Assembly (NCBI GenBank): GCA_007695285.1
Contig: REEC01000155.1
Coordinates: 1 to 46,093 of the forward strand
Reading direction: 5' to 3'
DNA: 46,093 bases
From: Spirochaetaceae bacterium
Lineage (GTDB): Bacteria > Spirochaetota > Spirochaetia > DSM-27196 > PXBQ01
The position numbers and the translations under genes were made by a program. Numbering within the stretch: position 1 is the first letter of the stretch; each line of letters opens with the position of its first letter. Below, in pieces: positions 1-8,128 of this stretch. The notes under the pieces were generated by a model that did not search any database, was not told the DNA's origin, and was given only the letters and a program-made list of their open reading frames with translations.

Positions 1-51
1 ACGGATAGTATCAGCGACATTCGAGCCCGTCCAGGCCGTCGCGTACCCGCG

Positions 52-84
52 CACCAGCAATTCTAAATGTGAGGCGGGGGCGGG
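52..84. repeat. Left terminal inverted repeat of the insertion sequence
   Basis: These 33 bases are the exact reverse complement of 1675-1707. Matching stops on both sides: base 51 against 1708 and base 85 against 1674 do not pair. The repeat has an AT-rich outer half and a very G-rich inner half. Confidence 0.9.
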
Positions 85-292
85 GCGTGGTCGGAGGACC
101 GGCGACGCGTGAGCCAATTCGCCGGGCGGATCACGGTAGCCGGTAGACGATTCCGCTGAGAAAAGCGTGTATCTGAAAAATGGCCGAGCCCAAGTAATTA
201 TTGAGGGAGACAGAGAAGACGTTCCAGTCGAGTGAGACAAAAGAGAACTGAGCGAAGACGGTCAGGTAGATTTGCCGAGGAGTCCGGCGCGG

Positions 293-1630
293 TCACCCTC
301 CGGGGTCCGGCAGCTCAAGCTGTTCGATCATAAAGATGAGAACGGCTTGCCAATTGGGGAAGTAGATATAACCGGTCAGTGTTCCGAGTTCCTGGAAGAA
401 CCGCGTTCGCCGTCCCCGTTCTTGTCGGAGTAATGCGTAGCGCTGATCGTAGAGGTCGAGAATCGTATGCATGAGGAAAGCCAGAATATTCAACGTTGCC
501 AGCGTCTCGCAGAGGTTTTTCTTTCCGTGCCCGAAGTTGTGCTCAAGATGATACCCCTTGGTCTTCAGCGTATTGATGTCTTCGTTCTCGACTTTCCAGC
601 GTGCTCGCCCGGCGGCGACCACCTCGGCGACGGTGTCGGCAGTTACCCGATGGTTGGTGACGAAACTGTTGGCGTAGACCTGCCGGCCGCTGTCCTCTTT
701 GATCCGCACTTCAACCCAATCGACAATCGGTGCGTCGGCCTCGGCGGATAACGGCACATCGGCGATCCAGCGGTAGGACACGGTGCGTTTCCGCCCGCGG
801 TAGCGGACGCTCTCGGTGCACCGCTCGATCTCACCTTCGGCCTCAAGGCTCGCGATGTATTCCGTTAAGTATTTGTGTGATTGTGGTTTACAGACGCAGA
901 CGAAGTTCATCTCGTACTCTCTGAGAAGACGCAGAAACGGTCCGCTTGCGTAGATATCGTCACCGCATACGGTTACCCCCAAAGGACTCAACCGCTCGCC
1001 GTTGGTGCGGACCCACCTTTTCGCCGCGCTCAGCTCTCCTTCGGCCTTCCTCTCTCCGTCCTCTCCACGGATGAACTCCGGGGCCAACGCGATGGCTCTG
1101 CTCTCTCCCGGTTTCACTATCGCCGGAGATAGGAGCTTGTGCGAGTAATCGACCATGCCGCTGGTGTGATTACTGACATGGCAGCGCGAACAGTGAATCT
1201 TCTGGCTGCGGAAATACTCGGTCCCGTCGACGGTGAGCACGATATCGTTACCGACTGAGCGCCACCGATCGAGTTCACCGCAGGACTGCAGTTCATCGAG
1301 TATCCGGCCGAACACCGGATACACACGCAGTGCTTCCACCTCATCGAGCATACTGCGGATGTGGTTGTCGCTCGGGACGTCAGCCACGCCGAAGAGGCTC
1401 GCCAAATTGTGCCTCCCGTTCTTTCGTCCGATTTGGCGCTGGAAATCGAGAAACGATTCGCTTTGTGTGAAGAACACGGAGAAGGCCGCCAGAGTGATAT
1501 CGCACATTGAGAAGTGCCGGTTCGCCCCAGTGCGTTTGTCGGGAAAGCTCTCAGCCACTTCCCGCAGCAGGCTCACCATCGTCTCGAATGTCGGCGCAGC
1601 CCCTCCCCGGTCCACACATTGATCATACAC
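293..1630 (-). CDS. DDE transposase of the flanking insertion sequence
   Basis: The 445-residue protein fills most of the element, reading right to left. It shows transposase-like acidic motifs: TVDGTEYF (first Asp), CGDDIYAS (second Asp), and an RWKVENEDINTLK segment with the Glu and Lys of a YREK-type region near the C terminus, as in the IS4 superfamily. A Cys-rich HCSRCHVSNH stretch follows the first Asp. The start is GTG at 1630 with no clear Shine-Dalgarno sequence, so a later start is possible. A small inverted repeat (CTAGA/TCTAG, 1637-1651) lies just upstream. The reading frame is intact and probably encodes an active enzyme. Family assignment below IS4-like is uncertain. Confidence 0.8.
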   Translation of the reverse strand: MYDQCVDRGGAAPTFETMVSLLREVAESFPDKRTGANRHFSMCDITLAAFSVFFTQSESFLDFQRQIGRKNGRHNLASLFGVADVPSDNHIRSMLDEVEALRVYPVFGRILDELQSCGELDRWRSVGNDIVLTVDGTEYFRSQKIHCSRCHVSNHTSGMVDYSHKLLSPAIVKPGESRAIALAPEFIRGEDGERKAEGELSAAKRWVRTNGERLSPLGVTVCGDDIYASGPFLRLLREYEMNFVCVCKPQSHKYLTEYIASLEAEGEIERCTESVRYRGRKRTVSYRWIADVPLSAEADAPIVDWVEVRIKEDSGRQVYANSFVTNHRVTADTVAEVVAAGRARWKVENEDINTLKTKGYHLEHNFGHGKKNLCETLATLNILAFLMHTILDLYDQRYALLRQERGRRTRFFQELGTLTGYIYFPNWQAVLIFMIEQLELPDPGG

Positions 1631-1674
1631 CGAAGGCTAGAAAATGTCTAGTAGATATTTATTTATCGATTAAG

Positions 1675-1707
1675 CCCGCCCCCGCCTCACATTTAGAATT
1701 GCTGGTG
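1675..1707. repeat. Right terminal inverted repeat of the insertion sequence
   Basis: A perfect 33-bp inverted copy of 52-84, located 45 bases upstream of the transposase start. It marks the boundary between the element and the host DNA that starts at 1708. Confidence 0.9.
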
Positions 1708-1757
1708 TCGAACAGCCGCTATTGATCCCCACTCGCGTGCACGAGTATTGTCACCGC

Positions 1758-2189
1758 ATGGCGAAAACTGCAACTGTGAAAAACAGCTCGCGGCCGGTTA
1801 CGGTCGCACGGAACGTTCTGATCGTTCTCGGCGTGATCGACCTCGTGAGGGGCATCATGCATACCTTCGTTCTCAACTGGGCCGCCGAGAACATCGCGCG
1901 GATCGCTCCGCACCCGGATGCGCTGATGCTTCTTGGGGTGTTCGGCAACTCGAATTTGCTTACCGGGGCGCTGTACCTGCTCGTGGCGCTCAAGGCCCGC
2001 GAGATCGCGGGATACATCCTGGGGATCATCCCGGTTGCGTACCTCGTCGGGGTCGTGGGGATCAGGCTCAACGGCGTCTCGATGCAGTCGGAGTTCAACG
2101 GCAAGTACATGATGCTCGTTTACTTCGTCGTCTGTATCGTGACGTTCGTGTACTTCATCGCCGCCCGGCGGAGAGAGATCGAGCGATAG
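1758..2189 (+). CDS. Small integral membrane protein, function unknown
   Basis: A 143-residue protein if the ATG at 1758 is used. An in-frame TTG at 1722 would add 12 residues, but these are not membrane-like and neither start has a good Shine-Dalgarno sequence. Four hydrophobic segments can be seen: around VLIVLGVIDLVRG, LLGVFGNSNLLTGALYLLVAL, YILGIIPVAYLVGVVGI and MLVYFVVCIVTFVYFIAA. The end is positively charged (RRREIER), which suggests a cytoplasmic C terminus. I do not recognise the family. The gene starts 50 bases after the insertion sequence, so its native promoter may have been displaced or supplied by the element. Confidence 0.65.
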   Translation: MAKTATVKNSSRPVTVARNVLIVLGVIDLVRGIMHTFVLNWAAENIARIAPHPDALMLLGVFGNSNLLTGALYLLVALKAREIAGYILGIIPVAYLVGVVGIRLNGVSMQSEFNGKYMMLVYFVVCIVTFVYFIAARRREIER

Positions 2190-2220
2190 ACATCGCGGCT
2201 CGGTTTCGGTATGGTATCCC

Positions 2221-2751
2221 ATGGATCCCATCGCGTTTTCCTACAATGAAATCCACAAAACGGTAGCCGAGTTGGCAGCGCGGATTATGGCTTCAGCCTA
2301 CCAACCGGACGTCATCGTCGCTATCGGTTCGGGCGGGTTTATCCCGGCGCGGATGATCAAAACCTTCCTCAAGCTGCCGATTTACACCGTCGGAATCTCG
2401 TTGTACGTCGGTGAAAACGTCACGCTGCCGGTGCCGAAAAAAATCCAATGGATCGACGAGGTCGAGCAAAAACTTGCCGGCAAGAAGATCCTGTTGGTCG
2501 ACGAGGTAGACGATAGCCGGACCACGTTGGAGTACTGCATTCGGGAGTTGGCGAGCCACCATCCGGCCGAACTCGCGGTGGCCGTGCTGCACAACAAAGA
2601 CAAAGAGAAACGCGGAGTGATCCCCACCGAAGTCGTGCACTACTGGGCCGGAGAAGAGTTGCCCGACGCCTGGATCAAGTACCCTTGGGACGCGGTGGAC
2701 ATCGAAGCGCACGACAGGATGATACTGAGTCTGCCGTCGTCGCAGCCGTAA
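2221..2751 (+). CDS. Xanthine/hypoxanthine-type purine phosphoribosyltransferase
   Basis: The 176-residue protein has the phosphoribosyltransferase fold signature. Residues 90-103 (ILLVDEVDDSRTTL) form the PRPP-binding loop in the DEVDD-R-TT form typical of yeast Hpt1/Xpt1 and archaeal relatives, rather than the bacterial VDD-DTG-T form. An early glycine loop (AIGSGGFIPARM, 35-45) binds pyrophosphate, and the C-terminal HYWAGEELPDAWIKYPWD stretch is the hood region of this subfamily. It would convert xanthine, hypoxanthine or guanine plus PRPP to the nucleotide, salvaging purines beside a purine catabolism island. It converges on the 8-oxoguanine deaminase gene. The base specificity cannot be read from the sequence. 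Confidence 0.8.
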   Translation: MDPIAFSYNEIHKTVAELAARIMASAYQPDVIVAIGSGGFIPARMIKTFLKLPIYTVGISLYVGENVTLPVPKKIQWIDEVEQKLAGKKILLVDEVDDSRTTLEYCIRELASHHPAELAVAVLHNKDKEKRGVIPTEVVHYWAGEELPDAWIKYPWDAVDIEAHDRMILSLPSSQP

Positions 2752-2779
2752 GCTCGTAACGTCCCACTTCCCCGCTGAC

Positions 2780-2791
2780 CCGGCGCGCCGG
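2780..2791. other. GC-rich 12-bp perfect palindrome between convergent genes
   Basis: CCGGCGCGCCGG lies 28 bases after the phosphoribosyltransferase stop and directly beside the stop codon of the convergent deaminase gene. It could fold in both transcripts and act as a weak shared terminator, but there is no T-run. Confidence 0.25.
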
Positions 2792-2792
2792 C

Positions 2793-4145
2793 TCACTCGC
2801 CGTTGATCAGAGAACGCGAGAGTGAGTTGTGCCGCTCAATCAGCACCGGAAGGTCGATCGTCAGCAACTCCCCGTCGGCAATCACCCGCCGCCCGTTTAT
2901 CACCGAGACGTCGACCCGGTCCGGCATACACAACACAAGTGCGGCAACAAGGTCGTGCTGGGCACCGGCAAACGCCGGCCCGTCGACCCGAAACGCGACA
3001 AAATCTGCCGACTTGCCGACCGCGATCGATCCGATGTCGGCACGACCGAGCACCCTCGCTCCGCCGAGGGTCGCGAGTTCCAACGCCTCGCGGGCCTTGA
3101 GAGCGGCCGGGCCGCCGAGGACGCGTTGTAACAACATTGCCTGGCGCGCCTCGTTCAAGAGGTTCCCGGCGTCGCTCGATGCGCTGCCGTCCACGCCCAA
3201 TCCAACCGCCACCCCGGCGTCGATCAACCGTCGAATCGGAGCGATCCCGGACGCGAGACGCATATTCGAGTTGGGACAATGGCACACCCCGGTGCGCGTC
3301 TGTGCGAACTGCGTGATCTCGGTCGGGCTCAACTTCACGCAGTGCGCGTGCCACACATCGTCCCCGAGCCACTGTACCGACTCGGCGTACTCACCGGGAG
3401 TCTGCTCAAAAGACCGGCGCGTGAACACGATGTCTTTGTCGTTTTCGGCGAGGTGGGTGTGTAAACGCACGCCGTAGCTGCGGGCGAGCGCGGCCGACTC
3501 TCTCATGAGGTCCTGCGTCACGGTGAACGGCGAGCACGGCGCGACCACGATCTGGAGCATCGATTGGCCGGCCGGGTCGTGGTACTGTTCGATCACGCGC
3601 TGGGTATCGCGGAGGATGAAGTCCTCGTTCTCGACGACCGAATCCGGAGGCAGGCCCCCCGAGCTGACCCCAAGGCTCATGCTGCCGCGGGCGGCGTGAA
3701 AGCGGACGCCGGTGGCTTGAGCTCCTTCGATCTGGGCGTCGAGCGTGACATCGTTCGGGAAGATGTAGTGATGGTCGCTGGTCGCCGTACACCCCGACAG
3801 CATCAGTTCGGCGATCGCGAGTTGCGTGCTGACGGTGATGTGCTCGGCGCGCAGACCGGCCCAGATCGGGTACAGGGTGACCAGCCAGTCGAATAACTCG
3901 TGGTCCTGCGCGATGCAGCGAGTCAGGCTCTGGAACATATGGTGGTGCGTGTTGATCATTCCCGGCAGCACCACGTGGTTCGAAAGGTCAAGGACGAGGT
4001 CGGCGGTCCGGGCCGGCATCTCGTCCAGCGTGCCGACCGCCGTGATGACCTGGTCGGTCACGTAGATTGCCCCGTGTTCGATCTCGCGGCGTTTATCGTC
4101 CATCGTAGCGAGCATCCGGACATTTTTGGCGAGTAGTGTCGACAT
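2793..4145 (-). CDS. 8-oxoguanine deaminase-like amidohydrolase
   Basis: A 450-residue metal-dependent hydrolase of the amidohydrolase superfamily (ATZ/TRZ branch). The metal-binding HxH is in INTHHHMFQ (residues 64-72), a motif strongly associated with 8-oxoguanine deaminase. Further ligands are in RLHTHLAEN, HAHCVKL and the Asp of GLGVDGSASSD. The reaction would be 8-oxoguanine plus water to urate plus ammonia, in the cytoplasm. This feeds the urate/xanthine pathway of the neighbouring island. The start ATG at 4145 has AAGGA a short way upstream. It is divergent from carbamate kinase, with about 80 bases of shared regulatory space. Guanine or other aminopurines are possible alternative substrates. 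Confidence 0.82.
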   Translation of the reverse strand: MSTLLAKNVRMLATMDDKRREIEHGAIYVTDQVITAVGTLDEMPARTADLVLDLSNHVVLPGMINTHHHMFQSLTRCIAQDHELFDWLVTLYPIWAGLRAEHITVSTQLAIAELMLSGCTATSDHHYIFPNDVTLDAQIEGAQATGVRFHAARGSMSLGVSSGGLPPDSVVENEDFILRDTQRVIEQYHDPAGQSMLQIVVAPCSPFTVTQDLMRESAALARSYGVRLHTHLAENDKDIVFTRRSFEQTPGEYAESVQWLGDDVWHAHCVKLSPTEITQFAQTRTGVCHCPNSNMRLASGIAPIRRLIDAGVAVGLGVDGSASSDAGNLLNEARQAMLLQRVLGGPAALKAREALELATLGGARVLGRADIGSIAVGKSADFVAFRVDGPAFAGAQHDLVAALVLCMPDRVDVSVINGRRVIADGELLTIDLPVLIERHNSLSRSLINGE

Positions 4146-4224
4146 GCAGCCATCCTTCTATCGGTATTCGGTAACAGCTGCTATTATTGTAGTGCGCTTT
4201 GCCCATCTTGTGGAGGAGAATGCC

Positions 4225-5166
4225 GTGAAAGAAACCATCGTCGTAGCGATTGGTGGAAATTCGTTGATCGTCGACCCGAAGCGGGTCACGGTCCCTGCCC
4301 AGTACGAGGCTGCGTACGAGACAGCCCTGCACATGGTTCCGTTGTTGGAAGCCGGCCACAACATGGCGATTGTGCACGGCAACGGGCCTCAGGTGGGATT
4401 CATCCTGCGCCGCGCCGAAATCGCCAAACCGTTTCTGCACATGGTTCCCCTCGACTCGTGCGTCGCCGACACCCAGGGCGCCCTCGGGTACAGCATTCAA
4501 ACCGCGCTCCGCAACGCTTTGATGCGCGCGGGTGCCGCCCGTCCTGTCTGCACCGTGGTCACCGAGGTGCTCGTCGACCGCGCCGATCCGTCTTTTTTGG
4601 TCCCCTCAAAACCGATCGGCAGCTTCATGGAATCCGGCGAGGCCGAACAACACCGGCAGGAAGACGGGTGGGCAGTCGTGGAAGACTCCGGACGCGGGTG
4701 GCGGCGAGTGGTTCCTTCCCCCTTGCCGGTCGAGATTCTCGAACTCGAGGTGATTCGCTCGTTGGTGAAGAGCGGAATCGTCACGATCGCCGCCGGCGGT
4801 GGGGGCATTCCGGTGATCCGGGAACACGACGGAACGTACGTCGGAATCGAAGCGGTGATCGACAAGGACCTGGCCGCCGGCCTCTTAGCCCAGCAGCTGG
4901 GGGCCGACCGTTTTATCATCTCGACCGGGGTACAGCGGGTGGCGCTTAACTTCGGAAAGCCGAACCAGATCGATCTGGACTCGATGACGATATCCGAAGC
5001 GCGTCGGTACATCGCCGAAGGGCAGTTCGCGCGCGGAAGCATGCTGCCGAAGATCGAAGCGATCGTCGAGTTCGTGAGCGCCACCGGCAAACCGGGCCTC
5101 ATCACGGATCCACCGAACCTGTCTCGGGCCTTATCGGGCGAAACCGGCACGCACATCGTGCCGTAA
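4225..5166 (+). CDS. arcC: Carbamate kinase (YqeA/ArcC family)
   Basis: Interconverts carbamoyl phosphate plus ADP with ATP, carbon dioxide and ammonia. I chose the GTG at 4225: GGAGG lies 8 bases upstream, and the resulting 313 residues match the usual 310-residue family length. The longer frame from 4126 overlaps the divergent gene. Motifs visible from the N terminus are AIGGNSLI, VHGNGPQVG (substrate binding), AAGGGGIPV and IDKDLAA, all standard for carbamate kinases. In this setting it probably collects carbamoyl phosphate made by YgeW during purine breakdown, giving ATP by substrate-level phosphorylation. E. coli likewise has a carbamate kinase (yqeA) in its yge/ygf cluster. Arginine fermentation is the alternative role, but no arginine deiminase gene is nearby. 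Confidence 0.9.
   Translation: MKETIVVAIGGNSLIVDPKRVTVPAQYEAAYETALHMVPLLEAGHNMAIVHGNGPQVGFILRRAEIAKPFLHMVPLDSCVADTQGALGYSIQTALRNALMRAGAARPVCTVVTEVLVDRADPSFLVPSKPIGSFMESGEAEQHRQEDGWAVVEDSGRGWRRVVPSPLPVEILELEVIRSLVKSGIVTIAAGGGGIPVIREHDGTYVGIEAVIDKDLAAGLLAQQLGADRFIISTGVQRVALNFGKPNQIDLDSMTISEARRYIAEGQFARGSMLPKIEAIVEFVSATGKPGLITDPPNLSRALSGETGTHIVP
5145..5163 (+). other. Hairpin overlapping the end of the carbamate kinase gene
   Basis: A 7-bp perfect stem CGGCACG/CGTGCCG with a CACAT loop covers the last codons of the gene, between convergent genes. No T-run follows, so it is at best a weak terminator or mRNA-stabilising hairpin. Confidence 0.3.
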
Positions 5167-5188
5167 CGCGAGCCTCACGAAACCCGTA

Positions 5189-5950
5189 CTACAGGTCGAA
5201 GACCGGGAGTGTGCGCGCGCCATCGGGTATATCGCGGAACGGCACCTCGTAGAGCGCGGTGAGGTTGTCGGCGGTGATCACCTGGTCGCAGAGGCCGGCA
5301 CAAAACAGACCGCCGCGCCGAATTAAAATGGCGTGCGCGGCGTTGGCCTTTGAGAACAGGGGGTCGTGGCTCGTGAACACGATATTGACACCACGCTGCG
5401 CGAGAGCGTGCATCAGAGAGCTCAGGCGCCGGCTGTTGGCCGGGTCGAGGTGACCGGCCGGTTCATCCATCAGGATGATGCGCGGGTTCTGCGCGATGCA
5501 CCGGGCGATCTGGGCCAGCTGCTGCTCGCCGGAACTCAACTCCTGTACCGACCGTTCGGCAAGCGCGGTAATGCCGACTTCTTCCATCGCGCGGACGGCG
5601 TGTTCTTCGTCGGTCGCTGTCGGCTGCGCGAGAGAGGCAATGTGTGGCCCACGCCCGAGGAGCACGTAGTCGCGAACCGAGTATGCAAACGGCAGAGCGG
5701 CGTCGGTGCTGACCATTCCGACGACCTGCGCGCGCTGCCGCCGGTCGAACCCGGATACCGCGGTGCCGAACCACTCGACGCGGCCACGGCTCGGTTTCAG
5801 CCAGCCGATCATGATCGACAGTAAGGTCGACTTACCGGCGCCGTTAGGTCCCATCACGGCCGTAACCCCTTCGGGCACGGTCAGGCGCAGGCCGTCGAAC
5901 AATGGGTGTTCCGAATAGCCGAAGGAGACGTCGTCGAGACCGATTATCAT
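5189..5950 (-). CDS. FecE/MolC-type ABC transporter ATP-binding protein
   Basis: A 253-residue ATPase with Walker A GPNGAGKST (34-42), signature LSSGEQ (138-143), Walker B RIILMDEP (157-164) and the H-loop FTSHDP. The pattern is that of the FecE/BtuD group, which energises type II importers for siderophores, cobalamin, haem and, in Haemophilus MolABC, molybdate/tungstate. It is the last gene of a three-gene minus-strand unit. Its start overlaps the permease stop by 4 bases (ATGA), implying translational coupling. Adjacent mocA and three molybdoenzyme genes make an oxyanion (molybdate/tungstate) substrate attractive, but iron or cobalamin compounds cannot be excluded. Confidence 0.88.
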   Translation of the reverse strand: MIIGLDDVSFGYSEHPLFDGLRLTVPEGVTAVMGPNGAGKSTLLSIMIGWLKPSRGRVEWFGTAVSGFDRRQRAQVVGMVSTDAALPFAYSVRDYVLLGRGPHIASLAQPTATDEEHAVRAMEEVGITALAERSVQELSSGEQQLAQIARCIAQNPRIILMDEPAGHLDPANSRRLSSLMHALAQRGVNIVFTSHDPLFSKANAAHAILIRRGGLFCAGLCDQVITADNLTALYEVPFRDIPDGARTLPVFDL

Positions 5951-6930
5951 CGCTGAATCCTCACCGCACCGCGCGATAGAAAGGCGATGAACAGTGCGGC
6001 CCCCACCAACGAGGTCAGGATGCCGAGCGGGATCTCGGCCGTGGTAGCGATCCGTGCCACGCTGTCACACATGACTACGATGATCGCCCCGACCGCCATC
6101 GAACTCGGCAGGCCGAACCTCGAGTCGGCCCCGACGCTGCGACGCACCACGTGCGGGACGATCAGGCCGATCCACCCGATAATCCCGGCCACGGCGGTAA
6201 CCCCGGCCACCGCCGTCGAGGCCGCCGCGAGCAGGAGCACGCGTTCACCGGCGGGCCGCGCTCCGAGTGAGAAAGCGCTACGATCGTCGAGTGAGAGGAT
6301 ATTTATCCGCCATCGGAACAGCACCAATAAACCGAGACTGACCGCGACCATTGGGACAACCGTTATGATACGGTTCCAGTCGACGGCGTGCAGTCCGCCG
6401 AGCATCCAAAAGGTCAGTTCGGGAAGCTGACGCGCCGGGTCGGCCATGTACTTGAGCACCCCCAACCCGGCGGTGAACAACGCCGACACCGAAATTCCGG
6501 AGATCACAAGCCGGACGATCCAGCCGCCGTACGGCAGGCGTCGAGCCAGCATGAACGAGGCCGAAAGCCCCGTAAACGCGCCGATCAGCGCGAGAATCGG
6601 CACCAGAGCGCCGGCGCCCGGAACAGTTACAATCGCCAGCGCGGCCCCGAACGCCGCGCCGGGGCTTACGCCGAGAAACCCCGGTTCGACCAAAGGGTTC
6701 CGAAACAGGGTCTGGAACACCCATCCGGCGCTGCCGAGGCTCATCCCGACGACCACGGCAAACAGCACCCGCGGCATCCGCAACTGCACGATCACAATGG
6801 CGACCAACGGGTCCGCGCGCAGCGCCGCGGGAGACGTGAACCCGGTACTCGGGTAGCGCCCCAGGAACACGGAGGCCCCGGTGCCGAGAGCCAACAGAGC
6901 CCACCACAGAATCGATCGTCGATTGCTCAT
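5947..6930 (-). CDS. FecCD/BtuC-type ABC transporter permease
   Basis: A 327-residue, highly hydrophobic protein of the FecCD family with about nine or ten membrane segments. The recognisable family stretch is LRMPRVLFAVVVGMSLGSAG followed by FRNPLVEPGFLGVSPGAAFG, and near the C terminus GWIGLIVPHVVRR, the coupling-helix region that contacts the ATPase. It forms the homodimeric channel of a type II importer. It lies 3 bases after the binding-protein gene and overlaps the ATPase start. The order binding protein, permease, ATPase is the normal one for this family. The substrate is not evident from the sequence alone. Confidence 0.9.
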   Translation of the reverse strand: MSNRRSILWWALLALGTGASVFLGRYPSTGFTSPAALRADPLVAIVIVQLRMPRVLFAVVVGMSLGSAGWVFQTLFRNPLVEPGFLGVSPGAAFGAALAIVTVPGAGALVPILALIGAFTGLSASFMLARRLPYGGWIVRLVISGISVSALFTAGLGVLKYMADPARQLPELTFWMLGGLHAVDWNRIITVVPMVAVSLGLLVLFRWRINILSLDDRSAFSLGARPAGERVLLLAAASTAVAGVTAVAGIIGWIGLIVPHVVRRSVGADSRFGLPSSMAVGAIIVVMCDSVARIATTAEIPLGILTSLVGAALFIAFLSRGAVRIQR

Positions 6931-6933
6931 CCT

Positions 6934-8106
6934 TCAGGGTCCGTCGACCCAGGTCGGGCTGATCGGCGGGGAGATCGTCGGCAGAACCTCCGACTCAAAG
7001 CGTTGCCGATCGAGGCCGTACATCTCGACAAAAAAACCGGCAACGTCGGCCAAAAACGGCTCGGTGCCGAACGCCTGCGGGTAGAGCACTCGCGATAACC
7101 ACTCGACCCCGAGAATCCAGCGTGAGCTCGGTTGGCCCCACGACACGAAGTCACCGGGCATCCCGAACAACCGGGCGTCCCTGACGGCGCGAAGGTTCTG
7201 CCACAGCGGATCGGCGAGCATCGTCTCGACGACGTCGTCGACCGGCCGCCCGAACGAAACCAGGACGATAGCGTCGGCGTCCCAGCGCGCGATCTGCTCG
7301 AACGAGACAGGAGTCCACCGCGGTTCGGTCGCCGCATCGACCCACACCGGCGTCGCTCCGGCATAACGTACCTGCTGCGTCTGCATCCAGTCCGACGGGG
7401 CAACCCGGAACACCGCGCTCCCGGCCTGGTCGGTGTACTCGAGCACGAGGACTCTCGGCGGTTCGGCGTCGGTCAGCGCCGCGCGAACGCGCGTTTGCAC
7501 GCGCTCGATCCGGTCGCGGTAGAATCGAACCAGCTCCTCGGCCCGGTCGGTTTGGCCCAGGACGTGCCCGAGCGAAAGTATGTCGCGCTCAAAACGGTCA
7601 GGGGTCTCGAGATCGAGGTAGAGAACCGTGACCCCGAGGGTCTCGAGGGGCCGTCCGACCGAGTCGCGAACCGCGTCCTTCAGCACGACGAGGTCGGGTT
7701 GCACGGTCAGGATCTCTTCGGTCGTGACGGTACGGCCGAACCGCGTCATCGTCGCGGCCCGGGGTTCAAGAACCGCGAAGAAATCGCCCTGGCCCTGGTC
7801 GCTCGGTCCAACCCCGACCACCCGGGACGACACCTCGGGAAAGAGGTACAGCGCATCGATGAGCATGATGTTCGACCGCCCCGTGAGCACGATCCGCTGC
7901 GGCGGCTGCTCGAGCCGGACGATGCGCCCGAGCGAGTCGATGACCTCGATCCCGGCACTCTCGACGGGCGCGGTATCGTCGTCGCGAACTTCGCTGCACG
8001 CGACAAACCCACCGAATAGCAGAACACACCCGATCACCAGTGCCAAAACGGCGGCCGAACGGGTGGAGACGTGGGCATCGGCACGGAGCCGGTAAAAATC
8101 GAACAT
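6934..8106 (-). CDS. FecB/BtuF/MolA-type periplasmic substrate-binding lipoprotein
   Basis: I chose the ATG at 8106 (390 residues) because AGGAG sits 8 bases upstream; a TTG at 8121 gives a five-residue extension but lies upstream of that ribosome site. An N-terminal hydrophobic segment ending in FGGFVACSEV is a plausible lipoprotein signal with Cys as the lipidated residue. The mature part has the class III binding-protein pattern: IEVIDSLGRIVRLEQPPQRIVL, then ILTVQPDLVVL and, after the linker helix, IARWDADAIVLVSFG. It captures the ligand for the downstream permease/ATPase. The leader region holds a large inverted-repeat structure (8129-8212). Molybdate or tungstate is an inference from the mocA/xanthine dehydrogenase context. 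Confidence 0.85.
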   Translation of the reverse strand: MFDFYRLRADAHVSTRSAAVLALVIGCVLLFGGFVACSEVRDDDTAPVESAGIEVIDSLGRIVRLEQPPQRIVLTGRSNIMLIDALYLFPEVSSRVVGVGPSDQGQGDFFAVLEPRAATMTRFGRTVTTEEILTVQPDLVVLKDAVRDSVGRPLETLGVTVLYLDLETPDRFERDILSLGHVLGQTDRAEELVRFYRDRIERVQTRVRAALTDAEPPRVLVLEYTDQAGSAVFRVAPSDWMQTQQVRYAGATPVWVDAATEPRWTPVSFEQIARWDADAIVLVSFGRPVDDVVETMLADPLWQNLRAVRDARLFGMPGDFVSWGQPSSRWILGVEWLSRVLYPQAFGTEPFLADVAGFFVEMYGLDRQRFESEVLPTISPPISPTWVDGP

Positions 8107-8128
8107 TCGGTTGCTCCTCAAATGGAAT

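Larger units (their letters stand above)
52..1707. mobile_element. Complete insertion sequence, 1656 bp, with one transposase gene
   Basis: The element is bounded by perfect 33-bp terminal inverted repeats (52-84 and 1675-1707) and carries a single DDE transposase gene on the minus strand. The outer bases are CACCAGC on the left and GCTGGTG on the right. I see no obvious target-site duplication next to the repeats: the left flank ends in ACCCGCG and the right flank starts TCGAACA. This could mean a deletion or recombination after insertion. The 208 bases from 85 to 292, between the left repeat and the transposase stop, hold no gene. I cannot name the IS family with certainty. Confidence 0.85.

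Noticed and set aside
4126-4224. Upstream extension of carbamate kinase by 33 residues
   Set aside because: It overlaps the divergent deaminase gene and is not carbamate kinase-like; the GTG at 4225 has a good ribosome site and gives the family length.
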